The notes beneath the pieces are model-generated. The model worked only from the letters and a program-made list of their open reading frames with translations. It did no database searches and was not told where the DNA came from. A program made the translations under genes and the position numbers. From Gammaproteobacteria bacterium (GTDB lineage Bacteria > Pseudomonadota > Gammaproteobacteria > Pseudomonadales > Azotimanducaceae), in assembly GCA_018665025.1 (NCBI GenBank), contig JABJED010000092.1, forward strand, positions 1 through 37,546: 37,546 bases of DNA, read 5' to 3'. This document shows positions 18,308 to 28,580 of the stretch, in pieces (within the stretch, counting starts at the first letter, position 1; every line of letters starts with the position of its first letter).

Positions 18308-19285
18308 TCAGAGGTCGTCGAGGTGGCAGCAGACTTGGTGGTCTGCAATGGTGCGCAGTAGCGGGGCCTCTATTTTGCATCGTTCCATCACTCTTGGGCA
18401 TCTTGGGTGAAATCGACATCCTGTGGGTGGATTGATCGGTGAGGGTACGTCCCCGGTAATGATTTCACGTTTCACCCTTAGGTGTGGGTCCGGCACCGGA
18501 ATAGCGGAGATTAGCGACTTGGTATAAGGATGCCGCGGCTCGTGGTAAATGGATTCGCCGGTACTTTCCTCGACGATATTACCCAGGTACATGATCGCGA
18601 TCCGATCAGAGATGTGTTTTACGACCGCGAGATCGTGAGCGATAAACAGGTAGGCAAGGTTGAACTCCTTCTGCAGGTCTACCAGCAGGTTCAGGATCTG
18701 GCTTTGGATGGAAACATCCAGTGCTGATACCGGTTCATCGCAAACTACAAGTTTTGGATTGAGTGCTATCGATCGTGCGATGCCGATGCGTTGTCTTTGA
18801 CCCCCGGAAAATTCGAAGGGGTATCTCGTCACCGAACGAGCTGGCAGGCCCACGATATCCAATAGTTCCCTCACGCGTTTCGCGCGACTGGCCCTGTCGC
18901 CAATTTTTTGAACGATGTAAGGCTCTTCCAGGATATCGCCAACCGTATGGCGAGAGTTCAGTGACTCCATTGGGTCCTGGAAAATCATCTGGATATTTTG
19001 CCGGTAGGGCATCAATGCTTTGCCCTTGAGTTTGGTAATGTCGGTTCCTTCAAACTCGATGGAACCAGAAGTAGGCTCGTACAGTCGGGCGATACATCTG
19101 CCAAGGGTTGATTTTCCGCAGCCGGATTCACCGACCAGACCGAGAGTTTCGCCGGGCTGTATTTCAAAGGAGATACCGTCGACTGCCTTATTGAATTTGT
19201 TGGCGCGAAGAAGGATGCCTTCCTTCACGGGAAAGTGCATTTTCAGGTTGTCGACTTTCAGTATTGGAGGCTGCTTTAGAGACAT
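18308..19285 (-). CDS. Oligopeptide/dipeptide ABC transporter ATP-binding protein (DppF/OppF-like)
   Basis: [64 protein letters not shown]; start MSLKQPP at 19285. Confidence 0.93.
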   Translation of the reverse strand: MSLKQPPILKVDNLKMHFPVKEGILLRANKFNKAVDGISFEIQPGETLGLVGESGCGKSTLGRCIARLYEPTSGSIEFEGTDITKLKGKALMPYRQNIQMIFQDPMESLNSRHTVGDILEEPYIVQKIGDRASRAKRVRELLDIVGLPARSVTRYPFEFSGGQRQRIGIARSIALNPKLVVCDEPVSALDVSIQSQILNLLVDLQKEFNLAYLFIAHDLAVVKHISDRIAIMYLGNIVEESTGESIYHEPRHPYTKSLISAIPVPDPHLRVKREIITGDVPSPINPPTGCRFHPRCPRVMERCKIEAPLLRTIADHQVCCHLDDL

Positions 19286-19287
19286 GT

Positions 19288-20259
19288 TTAAATTTCCTGC
19301 CAGCGCAGGCAGCTGACCTGGTGTTGGTCTTTTACAGCCTGAAGGTCGGGTGCCTTGCTGATGCACTGCTCATGACTGAAGGTGCAACGATTTTCAAAAC
19401 GACAGCCCGCTGGTAAATCCAAAAGTCCTGGCACCATGCCGTCAATAGCACTCAGGGTTGATTTGGGTTCTGTGTTGAGTGTCGGGATCGATTTAAGCAA
19501 GCCGCGAGTGTAGGGGTGTGCTGCACGATCAAAGATATCGAACACGCTGCCTCTCTCCGCGACTTTACCTGCATACATGACCACGACTTCATCGCAGGTT
19601 TCCGCGATCACCCCAAGGTCATGGGTAATCAATATAACCGACATGCCCATGTCAGCCTGAAGTTCCTTGATCAGTTCCAGGATCTGCGCCTGGATAGTAA
19701 CGTCCAGGGCGGTTGTAGGTTCATCCGCGATAAGGAAGTCAGGTTTGCAGGCAAGCGCCATTGCGATAACAACACGCTGCCGCATGCCGCCAGAGAGTTG
19801 GTGTGGGTATTCGGTCATTCTGACGTCAGGGGAGGGTATGCCAACCCGGTCGAGTAGTCCGACGGCCTCTCGGATTGCCGCGTCGGGCGTAATGTCTTTA
19901 TGAATCAGTAGAGCTTCGGTCAGCTGGCGGCCAACCGTATGCACAGGGTTCAATGCGGTCATTGGCTCCTGGAACACCATGCCAATTCTAGCGCCACGGA
20001 TCTTTTCCATTTCGGGAATAGGCATCCGGGTCAGGTCTGCGCCATCGAGTTCAACGCTGCCGGAAACAATCTGCCCCATGGGTTGTGGCAGCAATCGCAT
20101 AATGGAGAGGGCCGTAACACTTTTTCCACAACCGGATTCACCAACGATCCCAAGCGTTTTACCCGCTTGCGCGGTGAATGAGACATCATCGACTGCCCTT
20201 ACCCGACCTTCGTCGGTGTCGAATTCGGTGATGAGGTTGTTGATGGAAAGTACGGCCAT
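19288..20259 (-). CDS. Oligopeptide/dipeptide ABC transporter ATP-binding protein (DppD/OppD-like)
   Basis: [62 protein letters not shown]. Confidence 0.93.
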   Translation of the reverse strand: MAVLSINNLITEFDTDEGRVRAVDDVSFTAQAGKTLGIVGESGCGKSVTALSIMRLLPQPMGQIVSGSVELDGADLTRMPIPEMEKIRGARIGMVFQEPMTALNPVHTVGRQLTEALLIHKDITPDAAIREAVGLLDRVGIPSPDVRMTEYPHQLSGGMRQRVVIAMALACKPDFLIADEPTTALDVTIQAQILELIKELQADMGMSVILITHDLGVIAETCDEVVVMYAGKVAERGSVFDIFDRAAHPYTRGLLKSIPTLNTEPKSTLSAIDGMVPGLLDLPAGCRFENRCTFSHEQCISKAPDLQAVKDQHQVSCLRWQEI

Positions 20260-22214
20260 CAGGGCGTTGAGAACTGGTCGTAGAAGTTAATCTCTGGCTG
20301 AAACTGTTGGCCGGACTTCTTCGCAGCCTGGGTTTCTTCTTTGATTTCAGTATCAATCCAGTGAACAAAGAGCTCGTTATAACTCCGTGTGTGTTTGTAA
20401 TTGAACCCTTCCGGGTACCTGATCCATCGCCAGTGTCCGATTCGGTACCCGGGTTGAGTGAAGCCGGGGACGAAAGACGCATGTTCATGATGAATTTCTG
20501 TCATACGATGAGAAAGGTCGATCATTTCCTGCTTATCACCTGAAACTCGGTACTGATCAATCATGCTGTCCATTTCCGGCAGGGCGAGAACCTCCAGGTT
20601 GTTTGTCTGGGTTTTAACCTTTCGTTCCGGGTTGATTGATCCGTCGTCCAGGTAAGGTATATCGTAAGCGTTGTCAGAGTGATAGGTTTCCCAGAAGCGG
20701 GGATACATTTCCAGGGAGACAGAGAACGCCACGAAATGAACGTCGTGCTTTTTCTCCTGTACTTTCTTAAAGCCGGCCGTGGAGTCCAAAACTTCCAGCC
20801 TTAGTTCAAGCCCTGCTTTGAGCGCCTCTTCCTTCAGGATGGTCAGGATATCCTTGTATTGTTCGTACCCGGTGGAGAAAGTGAAAGACAGTCGCTGGCC
20901 CGCTTCATTTTGCAGGATGCCATCAGAGCCACGCTTCACGAAACCGGCTCTGGCGAAGGCTTCCTGCGCTTTGTTGATATCGAACTCTCTTGGCTGAAGG
21001 GTTGGATGGGTAAACTCTCCGTAGCCATCTGAAGATGTCCTCATGCGCGCGTAGTCACCGCGGAAAAATTTCTCCAGCACCAGGTCCCAGTTGGATGCGT
21101 GTTGGACGCCGACCCGAATGTCCCTGTTGCTCAGCAGTTCCTTTGAGGTATTGATCCACATACCAAATGTGGGTCTTGGATGCTGGTTAAAGAACATCGA
21201 TTTTTGAATATAGCCTGCCGCGACATCCTGATCATCGTCGGGAAGTTTTTCGTACCAATACTCGGCGAGACTCAGACTAAACTGGTCAATGTCGCCACGT
21301 TTGAATGCTTCGAAGTGCTTGGAAGTGTCGCGAATAACGGCCAGGTGGATTTTGTCCATGTTGAATCGGTAGCGCCAATGCTTCTTGTCTTTTGCCCACC
21401 AGTCCTTGTCGCGAGTAAAGGTGACCGACCTGCCTTTCTTGAGGTTTTTATCGTCTAACAGGTAAGGGGCGGTGGTTGTCTGGAACCTCCACTGGTAACG
21501 CTCAACATAGTCCTCGCCGAGTTCTTTAAAAAAATGTGCAGCCATGGGGCGAAGTTCCAGCACACGGGAGTCCATGTCGGGTTTGGTTTCGGGTACTGAT
21601 ATAGAGAATGTCAGGTCGTCGTATTTTGTAATGTTGGTGTACTGGGTGCTGTACCAGTTGTTGTACCAGGGCGCGACGATATAGCTGGACTGGTTAATGA
21701 AGAACATGAAGAAGAAGTCATCGCTAGTGATCGGCACGCCATCTGACCATGTAGCCTTCGGGTCAATTTTCACATAAACGGTTTGATTTTCCTTGTCGAC
21801 TGACCATGACTCTGCCAGGCCTGGGAAATACTCGAATTCATTGGGATGTCTGTGAGCAATGGACATCGATACAGCATCCAGAAGGTAGACTCGAAATGAG
21901 CCGTTTGAATCCGGGCCCAGCGTACGCAGGGTTCTGGGAAAATCCTGTAAGCGCACGTATTCCGTGCCGCCTTTTATTGCCGAGGGCGAACCCACTTCCG
22001 GAAGATGGCTACCATTTTCCCAGGTCAGCCCTCCAGGAAGATCTGCCGGAGTTTTAAATGAGAAAAAATCCGGGCGCTCCGCGTAGTAAGCCTTCACCTC
22101 TGCTGTGTTATCAACAACTTCGAAATCAGATTGTTGTGCGTCATCTGAGGATCCGCCACAGGCGGAAAGGACGAGCAGTGCGAGGAGTGTTGAAATAGTT
22201 TGGAAGAGTCTCAT
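20259..22214 (-). CDS. YejA-like extracellular solute-binding protein (SBP_bac_5), lipoprotein
   Basis: Lipobox LVLSACGG; PDFFSFKTPADLPGGLTWENGSHLPEVGSPSAIKGGTEYVRLQDFPRTLRTLGPDSNG... as in peptide/microcin C SBPs. Start MRLFQT at 22214 preferred over the 22313 ORF start. Confidence 0.82.
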   Translation of the reverse strand: MRLFQTISTLLALLVLSACGGSSDDAQQSDFEVVDNTAEVKAYYAERPDFFSFKTPADLPGGLTWENGSHLPEVGSPSAIKGGTEYVRLQDFPRTLRTLGPDSNGSFRVYLLDAVSMSIAHRHPNEFEYFPGLAESWSVDKENQTVYVKIDPKATWSDGVPITSDDFFFMFFINQSSYIVAPWYNNWYSTQYTNITKYDDLTFSISVPETKPDMDSRVLELRPMAAHFFKELGEDYVERYQWRFQTTTAPYLLDDKNLKKGRSVTFTRDKDWWAKDKKHWRYRFNMDKIHLAVIRDTSKHFEAFKRGDIDQFSLSLAEYWYEKLPDDDQDVAAGYIQKSMFFNQHPRPTFGMWINTSKELLSNRDIRVGVQHASNWDLVLEKFFRGDYARMRTSSDGYGEFTHPTLQPREFDINKAQEAFARAGFVKRGSDGILQNEAGQRLSFTFSTGYEQYKDILTILKEEALKAGLELRLEVLDSTAGFKKVQEKKHDVHFVAFSVSLEMYPRFWETYHSDNAYDIPYLDDGSINPERKVKTQTNNLEVLALPEMDSMIDQYRVSGDKQEMIDLSHRMTEIHHEHASFVPGFTQPGYRIGHWRWIRYPEGFNYKHTRSYNELFVHWIDTEIKEETQAAKKSGQQFQPEINFYDQFSTP

Positions 22215-22260
22215 AACAAATCTCATTCTTATATAGTTAGTGCGGCTGTGACCGTAAAAG

Positions 22261-23328
22261 TTAACGATAGATGGTGAACTTTTTCGGGTCGAAAGACTCC
22301 CGAACAGCTTCACCGATGAATGTGACCACGGTCAATAAAATAACCAGGGTTCCAAAAGCGGACATGACGATCCATGGTGCAGTTCTGAGTGTTGCGGTCC
22401 CCTGCTTCAGAAGTTCGCCCAGGCTTGGGGTGGGTGGTGGTAAACCAAATCCAAGGAAATCCAGCGCTGTGATAGCTGTAATCGCTGAAACCACAGTGAA
22501 TGGCATGAATGTCACTAGTGTCGATAGGACGTTTGGCAGGATATGGCGGAAGATAATCCTCGTATTTGAGGCACCTATTACCCGGGCGGCGGCGATGTAG
22601 TCCCTGGACTTCTCTTTGTAGGTTTCGGTTCTCATGTAATACGTCATGCTGGTCCACGAGAAAAGCACCATGACCGTCAGCAGTATCCCGATCCTTGTTG
22701 GTATGGTGAAAGTCTGGGGTATGACGCTGAATACAATGATGATCATGTACAGGAAAGGAATGTTCGACCAGATCTCGATGAATCGTTGGAAAACCAGGTC
22801 GAAGACTCCTCCGAAGTAACCCATGGCGCAGCCGATGGTGATACCTATGGCATAAACCGCGAGCATAAACGCGATTGAAAACCAGAGTGCGATCCGGGTT
22901 CCATAAAAGAGTCGGGCCAGGATGTCTCTGCTGGTGGTGTCGGTCCCGAGAATATGCCTGTCGTTCATAGAGGGTGGCATTGGCTTAAAGACACCGCCCG
23001 GTGCGTGGTTTTCCAGCGGGTTGTAGGGGATAGGAGGCATCAGGACCCAGTTATCGCCGCCTTGCAGGTCAAACCTTTCTTTGAGATCCCGGTAGTTAAC
23101 CTCGTAGTCGTAGTCCATGCCGAAATCTGTTCCCGCATGAAAGCCGGAATAGGTTGGGAAGTAGAGGGTGTCGTCGTAATTCACCATCAGGGCACGACTG
23201 TTTACCAGGAGCTCACCAAATGACACCAGGACAAGCACGCCGACAAGGAAGAGAAAGCTGTAATAGCCGCGCTTAATTTCACGGAAGCGGCGAAGTCTCT
23301 TTAAGGTCTGGGGATTCAGCTTCAACAT
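22261..23328 (-). CDS. ABC transporter permease, YejE-like
   Basis: RREIKRGYYSFLF-type N-terminus with GELLVNSRALMVNYDDTLYFPTYSG; HILGTDTTSRDILARLFYGTRIAL; DppC-type C-terminus. Confidence 0.87.
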   Translation of the reverse strand: MLKLNPQTLKRLRRFREIKRGYYSFLFLVGVLVLVSFGELLVNSRALMVNYDDTLYFPTYSGFHAGTDFGMDYDYEVNYRDLKERFDLQGGDNWVLMPPIPYNPLENHAPGGVFKPMPPSMNDRHILGTDTTSRDILARLFYGTRIALWFSIAFMLAVYAIGITIGCAMGYFGGVFDLVFQRFIEIWSNIPFLYMIIIVFSVIPQTFTIPTRIGILLTVMVLFSWTSMTYYMRTETYKEKSRDYIAAARVIGASNTRIIFRHILPNVLSTLVTFMPFTVVSAITAITALDFLGFGLPPPTPSLGELLKQGTATLRTAPWIVMSAFGTLVILLTVVTFIGEAVRESFDPKKFTIYR

Positions 23329-23331
23329 CGT

Positions 23332-24351
23332 CTATTGGAATCTAATCCTTGGATCGACCAGTGCGACCAGGACGTCTGAAATGATATTGCCAATGAGCAG
23401 GAGAAAACTTGCCAGCAGAACAACGCCCATCACCACGGGATAGTCGCGATCGAGAATGGCAGTCAGGCCGAGCAGACCGAAACCATCGATGTCAAAAATG
23501 GTCTCGATGAGAAAGGACCCTGACACCAGTAAGACAATGTTTTGCCCGAAGGTGGTTGCGATCGGAATCATGGAGTTACGCATTGCGTGCCGGGTTACTG
23601 CTTGCCGGAAAGAGACGCCTTTAGCGATAGCTGTCCGAATGTAGTCTGATGCGAGGTTATCCATCAAGTGGTTTTTCAGTAACAGGGTGACCAGTGCAAA
23701 GCTGCCAATCAGGTAACAGATGAGCGGCAGTACCGAATGGTTGATCAGGTCCATCGTCTTGCCGATGGTATCTTTCTCTTCAAAGGAGAGACTGACGAAG
23801 CCTCCCATGGGAAACCATTCCAGCCTGACGGAAAAATATAGTAGTAACAGTGATCCAAGTGCATAGCCGGGGATTGCGTAGCCAACAAAAATGAGGATCG
23901 ACGTGACGTTATCCACCACTGTTTTGTGCTTGATGGCTTTCAGGACACCGAGCGGAATACAGACAATATAGGTAATCACCAGTGTGACCAGCCCGTAGTA
24001 CAGCGACACCGGGAATCTGTCCCGGATCACATCCCAGACCGGTTCGTTGTATCGGTAGGAGCTTCCCAGGTCTCCCTGGACAACTTTGCCAAGCCAGTCG
24101 ACATAGCTTTCCAGTACGGGTTTATCGAAACCGTAGTACTCCTGGAGTTTTTTTAGTTGTGCTTCAGAAAGCGCCATGTCGGCACCTGCCATCTGCGAAG
24201 TAGCGCCAGAATTATTGAACTGCTGGGATTCCATGATGGCTCGTTCCAGCGGACCACCAGGGACGAGTCGGGTGATGGCGAATACAATGATGGTGACACC
24301 GAGCAATGTCGGCGGAATGAGCAGAAATCGTCTGATGAAATAGTTGCGCAT
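23332..24351 (-). CDS. ABC transporter permease, YejB-like
   Basis: MRNYFIRRFLLIPPTLLGVTIIVFAITRLVPGGPLERAI; typical DppB-type helices. Confidence 0.88.
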   Translation of the reverse strand: MRNYFIRRFLLIPPTLLGVTIIVFAITRLVPGGPLERAIMESQQFNNSGATSQMAGADMALSEAQLKKLQEYYGFDKPVLESYVDWLGKVVQGDLGSSYRYNEPVWDVIRDRFPVSLYYGLVTLVITYIVCIPLGVLKAIKHKTVVDNVTSILIFVGYAIPGYALGSLLLLYFSVRLEWFPMGGFVSLSFEEKDTIGKTMDLINHSVLPLICYLIGSFALVTLLLKNHLMDNLASDYIRTAIAKGVSFRQAVTRHAMRNSMIPIATTFGQNIVLLVSGSFLIETIFDIDGFGLLGLTAILDRDYPVVMGVVLLASFLLLIGNIISDVLVALVDPRIRFQ

Positions 24352-24546
24352 TTATAGAGTATCTGGGTCCAGAGGCTTTTGGCCCCTTCTCCGCAATACA
24401 GCAGGGTAAGCCGTTTGCGGGCCATTAGGCAACTCGGCATCCTGCCACAAACCGGGTCTGCTTGAAAGTTCTAATAGATTTCTGTTCGTGATGATCCTCA
24501 TTAGGTGGTAATCGGGATTGCGCTTGAACAGGGTCATGAGCATCAA
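24352..24546 (-). CDS. Possible small protein (64 aa) of unknown function upstream of yejB-like gene
   Basis: Stop TAA directly abuts the ATG of the yejB-like gene; same strand; no recognised domain, no clear RBS. Confidence 0.28.
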   Translation of the reverse strand: MMLMTLFKRNPDYHLMRIITNRNLLELSSRPGLWQDAELPNGPQTAYPAVLRRRGQKPLDPDTL

Positions 24547-24564
24547 AGTGCAATGCAGTTTTTT

Positions 24565-25692
24565 TTAGTTCGTCAGGCAATCGTAAAAGGTATCGATCAA
24601 TTTTCGGTATCTAACGGTCCCGGAGTGATGTAGTTGGTTGGTCACATAAGCAAAGGCGACGTTGTTGTCCGGGTCCGCAAAGGCGGTTGATCCACCTGTG
24701 CCAGCGTGCCCGAATGCCATTTTGGAGGGTCCGTAGTAACAGGGTTCGCAGTTAAGTATAAAGCCCCTTGACCTTCGAAGGAGTTGATCCAGGCAAAGAT
24801 CAGTTTCACCATTGGTCTCTTCCTTTACAGCAAGTTGCAGGGATTCCCAGGAAAACAGTTTTCCGGCGATTGCTGCCTGATAACAGCGTGCAATGCCCAG
24901 GCTTGAGCCGTGTCCATTGGTTGCGGGAATTTCCGCATTTCTCCAATCTGCTGAACTCACAACGCGGTACGGTGGCAGCGCAGGGTCATTTTTTGGCAAG
25001 GTGTTTACCCCCCGTGCGGGCGTTTTTGTGACAGGTGGCCTTGCGTGATTAGGGCCGATCACTTCTGCACACCGTTCCTGCTCGGGACCGGTTAGGCCGA
25101 TATGGAAATCAGCCTCCAGTTGATTGGTTATCCGACTTCGAAGGTAGTCACCGGTAGTTTTTCCTGTTGTCTGACGAACCAGTTCGCCGGCGATGTATCC
25201 CCAGGTGATTGAGTGGTAACCGAAGGCGGTTCCCGGCTCCCAGGCCGGTGCCTGGCTTGCGACATTAAACGCCGCTTTTTGCCAGTTATAAAGGTCTTCT
25301 GGTTCCATGGCTGGATGGAATGTGTACACGCCTGCCTGGTGTGACAATGCTTGCGCCACTGTAATACCAAATTTTCGCTCGGCCCCAAACTGTCGCCAGT
25401 AGTCTGCAACAGGTTTGTCGTAGTCGAGTTTTCCTTCATCATTGAGGCACGTGAGGGCCAGCGAGACAATGCCCTTGGTAATCGAATATGTGTTGACCAG
25501 GGTGTCTCGTTGCCAGGGGATAGTCCGGTCCCGGTTGGTGTGGCCACCCCAAAGGTCAACCACCAGTTCATCCCCAAGAAAAACGGATAAACCAGCACCA
25601 ACTTCGATCTCGTTCCAAAGCGACGCGAATGCTTCCCTGACAGGCTCGAATCCGGGTTGGATAGTTCCTTCGATGAAGGTTTCTTTAATCAA
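24565..25692 (-). CDS. Serine hydrolase / beta-lactamase-related (class C-like, EstB-type)
   Basis: NTYSITKGIVSLAL SxxK motif; ALSHQAGVYTF; FGYHSITWGYIAGELVRQTTGKT; GHAGTGGSTAFADPDN. Confidence 0.9.
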   Translation of the reverse strand: MIKETFIEGTIQPGFEPVREAFASLWNEIEVGAGLSVFLGDELVVDLWGGHTNRDRTIPWQRDTLVNTYSITKGIVSLALTCLNDEGKLDYDKPVADYWRQFGAERKFGITVAQALSHQAGVYTFHPAMEPEDLYNWQKAAFNVASQAPAWEPGTAFGYHSITWGYIAGELVRQTTGKTTGDYLRSRITNQLEADFHIGLTGPEQERCAEVIGPNHARPPVTKTPARGVNTLPKNDPALPPYRVVSSADWRNAEIPATNGHGSSLGIARCYQAAIAGKLFSWESLQLAVKEETNGETDLCLDQLLRRSRGFILNCEPCYYGPSKMAFGHAGTGGSTAFADPDNNVAFAYVTNQLHHSGTVRYRKLIDTFYDCLTN

Positions 25693-25768
25693 GTATCGGG
25701 GTTCGGTAAAAACAGGAGAGTGATATTATCATCGTTATTCAGAAATCGGATAAATACAGGAAACCACT

Positions 25769-26419
25769 ATGCCAAGATTAAGAGAAGTTAGCCGCGCTGA
25801 CGCGGACCCGTCGGTATTGCCTTTGTATGATGCTCTATTTGGGGCGGACACGGACCCGGTCGAACATCCCGGTACCGCCACTGGTACCCCGGGTAACTGG
25901 TGGACAGTGTTTGCTCTGGTTCCGGATTGTTTTAATCATGCGGTTGCCGGATTCCAGTTCTACCGATCAAAGAACCGGAAAATAGAAACCAAACTGCGGG
26001 AGTTGGGCCAGGCAAGGGCAGGGTTTGCGAGGGGTAGCCAGTTTGTCTTCTCCCAGCATTGTAAGGCCCTTCGGGCAGTCGGGTTCAGTGAAGAGCAGAT
26101 TGAGTCGATACCGGGCTGGGGCAGCAGTTCGTGTTTCGATGAGATTGAAAGAGCGGTTCTTTCTTATACAGATGATCTGGTGCTTGCCGGAGGCAGAGTT
26201 CCCGACAGTACCTTCGATGTGTTGAAAAAACATCTGTCAGATGAAGAGATTCTGGAGCTGACCTATACGACTTGCACATACGAGCTTCACGCGACGATGT
26301 GTCGTGCACTGCGCCTCGAATACGATGACGTCGATGAGCGGATCAAAGAAGTACCCATTCCCAATGATGAAGAGCGAAATATCGACTTCATGGGAGCGGT
26401 TGATCAGAAGAACAAATAG
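25769..26419 (+). CDS. Carboxymuconolactone decarboxylase family protein
   Basis: KLRELGQARAGFARGSQFVFSQHCKALRAVGFSEEQIESIP...LSYTDDLV: CMD/AhpD-like helical domain. Confidence 0.8.
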   Translation: MPRLREVSRADADPSVLPLYDALFGADTDPVEHPGTATGTPGNWWTVFALVPDCFNHAVAGFQFYRSKNRKIETKLRELGQARAGFARGSQFVFSQHCKALRAVGFSEEQIESIPGWGSSSCFDEIERAVLSYTDDLVLAGGRVPDSTFDVLKKHLSDEEILELTYTTCTYELHATMCRALRLEYDDVDERIKEVPIPNDEERNIDFMGAVDQKNK

Positions 26420-27653
26420 TCGGTCCCCTCGTGGGCAGACCGATATCGCGGAAGTTGATCGGATCTGCCTCTCGTGATCTTTTGGCATCTGACCAGGTCT
26501 GTTTGAACCATTCGGAAACGGGTGGCTGGCCGCATTGTTCCGCCAGCAAGTTGTAGTATTCAAACTGCTCGTCGCCCAGGCGGTGATAATGGCGTTTGTT
26601 TATGCCCGTGAGTTGAAAATGCTCAGATCTTTCCCTGACTTTTGCTGCGCGGGTGCGGAGGTCATGCAAGGTGAATTCCGATACCAGTTGTTTGACGAAC
26701 CATTTTGCCTGCATTTCAAACATTGGGAATGGAATGATCTGGTAAGGCAGGCCGATAAAACCAAGCGTGTTGTCTGTCGGCGGAATGATATCCTGGTAAA
26801 GAGGGTTCACCCAGTTATCATCAACGCTAACAATCTCACCACTAATGAACGGGAAGCCGTAGTGATATCCGGTACAGTACATAAAGGTATCGATGTCGAG
26901 TTCTGCGGTACCCACGATCAATTTTCCGGTTTCTGTAAACCCGGAGGGTGAGGGATATGCCGTTCTGGTTGCTCCAAACGACGTGGGTTCGGTAAACGCG
27001 CTACCGCACCAGTAGGTGCGGTCAGCCACCTTATCGATCTCTCCTGACAGGTCAAAACCTGAAGCAGAAGTCCCCCAGAGTGCAACTCGCTTACCGACCA
27101 TGGCGTTCGGGGCGCGATAGTTGTGAGAGTGGAGCAGGTGGCCCTGAAAATGCTCGATACCCGGTAATGTCGGTATGCGTGGTCGGGCGTAGTGACCGTT
27201 GCAGATAGTCACTGCGTCGAATGGTTCATCTAATCCGCCGCTGTGGACTGTCCAGCCTTCGGCGGATTTCTCGATTCTGTGCACTTCCGCGGATAGCCTG
27301 ATATGGGGAGCTAAGGCATAGTGGTCAGAGAAATTTTTAAGGTATTCGAGAACCTTCGTATGGTGTGGGAACCTGGGCCACATATCATTGCCGCCACCTT
27401 TTGAATCAAAGGTGTAATCCAGGAATGCCATCAGGTCCCGAGGGATGTTGGTGCGCAGGGAATCATAGAGAGAGCAACGGATCGCTTGTCCAGGAGATTG
27501 CCCGAGCGGGTCATCTTCCACCCGCTCATCATATACCCAGACTCCGCCAATCTGATCAGCAGCTTCGAACACCACGACTTCGCATCCATGGCGGATAACT
27601 TCACGAGCCGACACCAGTCCGGCTGGACCGGCGCCAATGACGGCGACTTTCAT
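26388..27653 (-). CDS. Flavin-containing monooxygenase
   Basis: MKVAVIGAGPAGLVSAREVIRHGCEVVVFEAADQIGGVWVY; GKRVALWGTSASGFDLSGEI; DIDTFMYCTGYHYGFPF. Confidence 0.9.
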   Translation of the reverse strand: MKVAVIGAGPAGLVSAREVIRHGCEVVVFEAADQIGGVWVYDERVEDDPLGQSPGQAIRCSLYDSLRTNIPRDLMAFLDYTFDSKGGGNDMWPRFPHHTKVLEYLKNFSDHYALAPHIRLSAEVHRIEKSAEGWTVHSGGLDEPFDAVTICNGHYARPRIPTLPGIEHFQGHLLHSHNYRAPNAMVGKRVALWGTSASGFDLSGEIDKVADRTYWCGSAFTEPTSFGATRTAYPSPSGFTETGKLIVGTAELDIDTFMYCTGYHYGFPFISGEIVSVDDNWVNPLYQDIIPPTDNTLGFIGLPYQIIPFPMFEMQAKWFVKQLVSEFTLHDLRTRAAKVRERSEHFQLTGINKRHYHRLGDEQFEYYNLLAEQCGQPPVSEWFKQTWSDAKRSREADPINFRDIGLPTRGPTICSSDQPLP

Positions 27654-27710
27654 TTAGGCCTGCTTGCAAGGAGTAAGGAGCAAGTGTGTAATAATAGCGG
27701 TTCTTCAGCC

Positions 27711-28511
27711 ATGATTGATTTAATGTTTACCGTTCGCCTAGAGCGTGTCCGAACCCTTAGTGAATCGACTAAAGATTTCAGGTTCGTCTGCGCGGCCAAT
27801 ACTTCCCTTGACTATAAACCAGGTCAATTCTACCGGTTTGTTTTCGCCGATGAACATGGAGAATTCGAGCGAAGTTACAGTCTGTGCAATTTTGATGAAC
27901 TCTATGGTCAACACATGGACCTGGTGATATCGGAGGTCGGCAATGGCCGTGCCACGAATCTTCTGTTTAATTGCCAGGAAGGGCTTGAGGCTAACGTCAC
28001 AGGGCCGTTTGGTCGCCTTACGTTGCCAGAAGAAGTGCCGGGTCGATTAGTCATGGTCGCAACCAGTGTTGGGCTTGCTCCCTATATGCCGATCCTGAAA
28101 GAACTGGAGACGGGTGGTTTTCCAGAGGTGGTGCTATTGCTTGGTGTTAGAGATCGATCGGAATTCATCTACGGTGATGTCCTAAAAGATTATGCTGAAC
28201 AGCACGATTATTTTGAGCTGCGGCTCTGCCTGTCTCGGGAAAAGGCAACAGCGGGGTATGAGCATGATGGCTATGTAAACACTCAAATTGAGCGCCTTGG
28301 TGTAAACCCCGACTCGGATCATTTCCTGCTTTGTGGTAATCCAGAGATGATTGATGACGCCTGGGGTTACCTCAAGGAAAGCGGCTTCAAAGCAAAGAAT
28401 GTCGTTAGAGAGAAGTATGTTTTCGCGCGCGAATCTCGATCATCAGCAAAAGCACTGACTGCAGAACAGAAGCAATTGATTGCTGCCAAGTTAAAAAAGT
28501 ACGGAAAGTGA
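27711..28511 (+). CDS. Ferredoxin-NADP reductase-like flavoprotein
   Basis: YKPGQFYRFVF...ERSYSLCN, GRATNLLFNCQEGLEANVTGPFGRLTLPEEVPGRLVMVATSVGLAPYMPIL; terminal VVREKYVF. Start at 27711. Confidence 0.85.
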   Translation: MIDLMFTVRLERVRTLSESTKDFRFVCAANTSLDYKPGQFYRFVFADEHGEFERSYSLCNFDELYGQHMDLVISEVGNGRATNLLFNCQEGLEANVTGPFGRLTLPEEVPGRLVMVATSVGLAPYMPILKELETGGFPEVVLLLGVRDRSEFIYGDVLKDYAEQHDYFELRLCLSREKATAGYEHDGYVNTQIERLGVNPDSDHFLLCGNPEMIDDAWGYLKESGFKAKNVVREKYVFARESRSSAKALTAEQKQLIAAKLKKYGK

Positions 28512-28580
28512 TTGCTGGGCTATTCTGAGCGTGCGCTCGTTCTTTGGATTTCATCCCGGTGCAGCAGGCGATGGTCGAAG

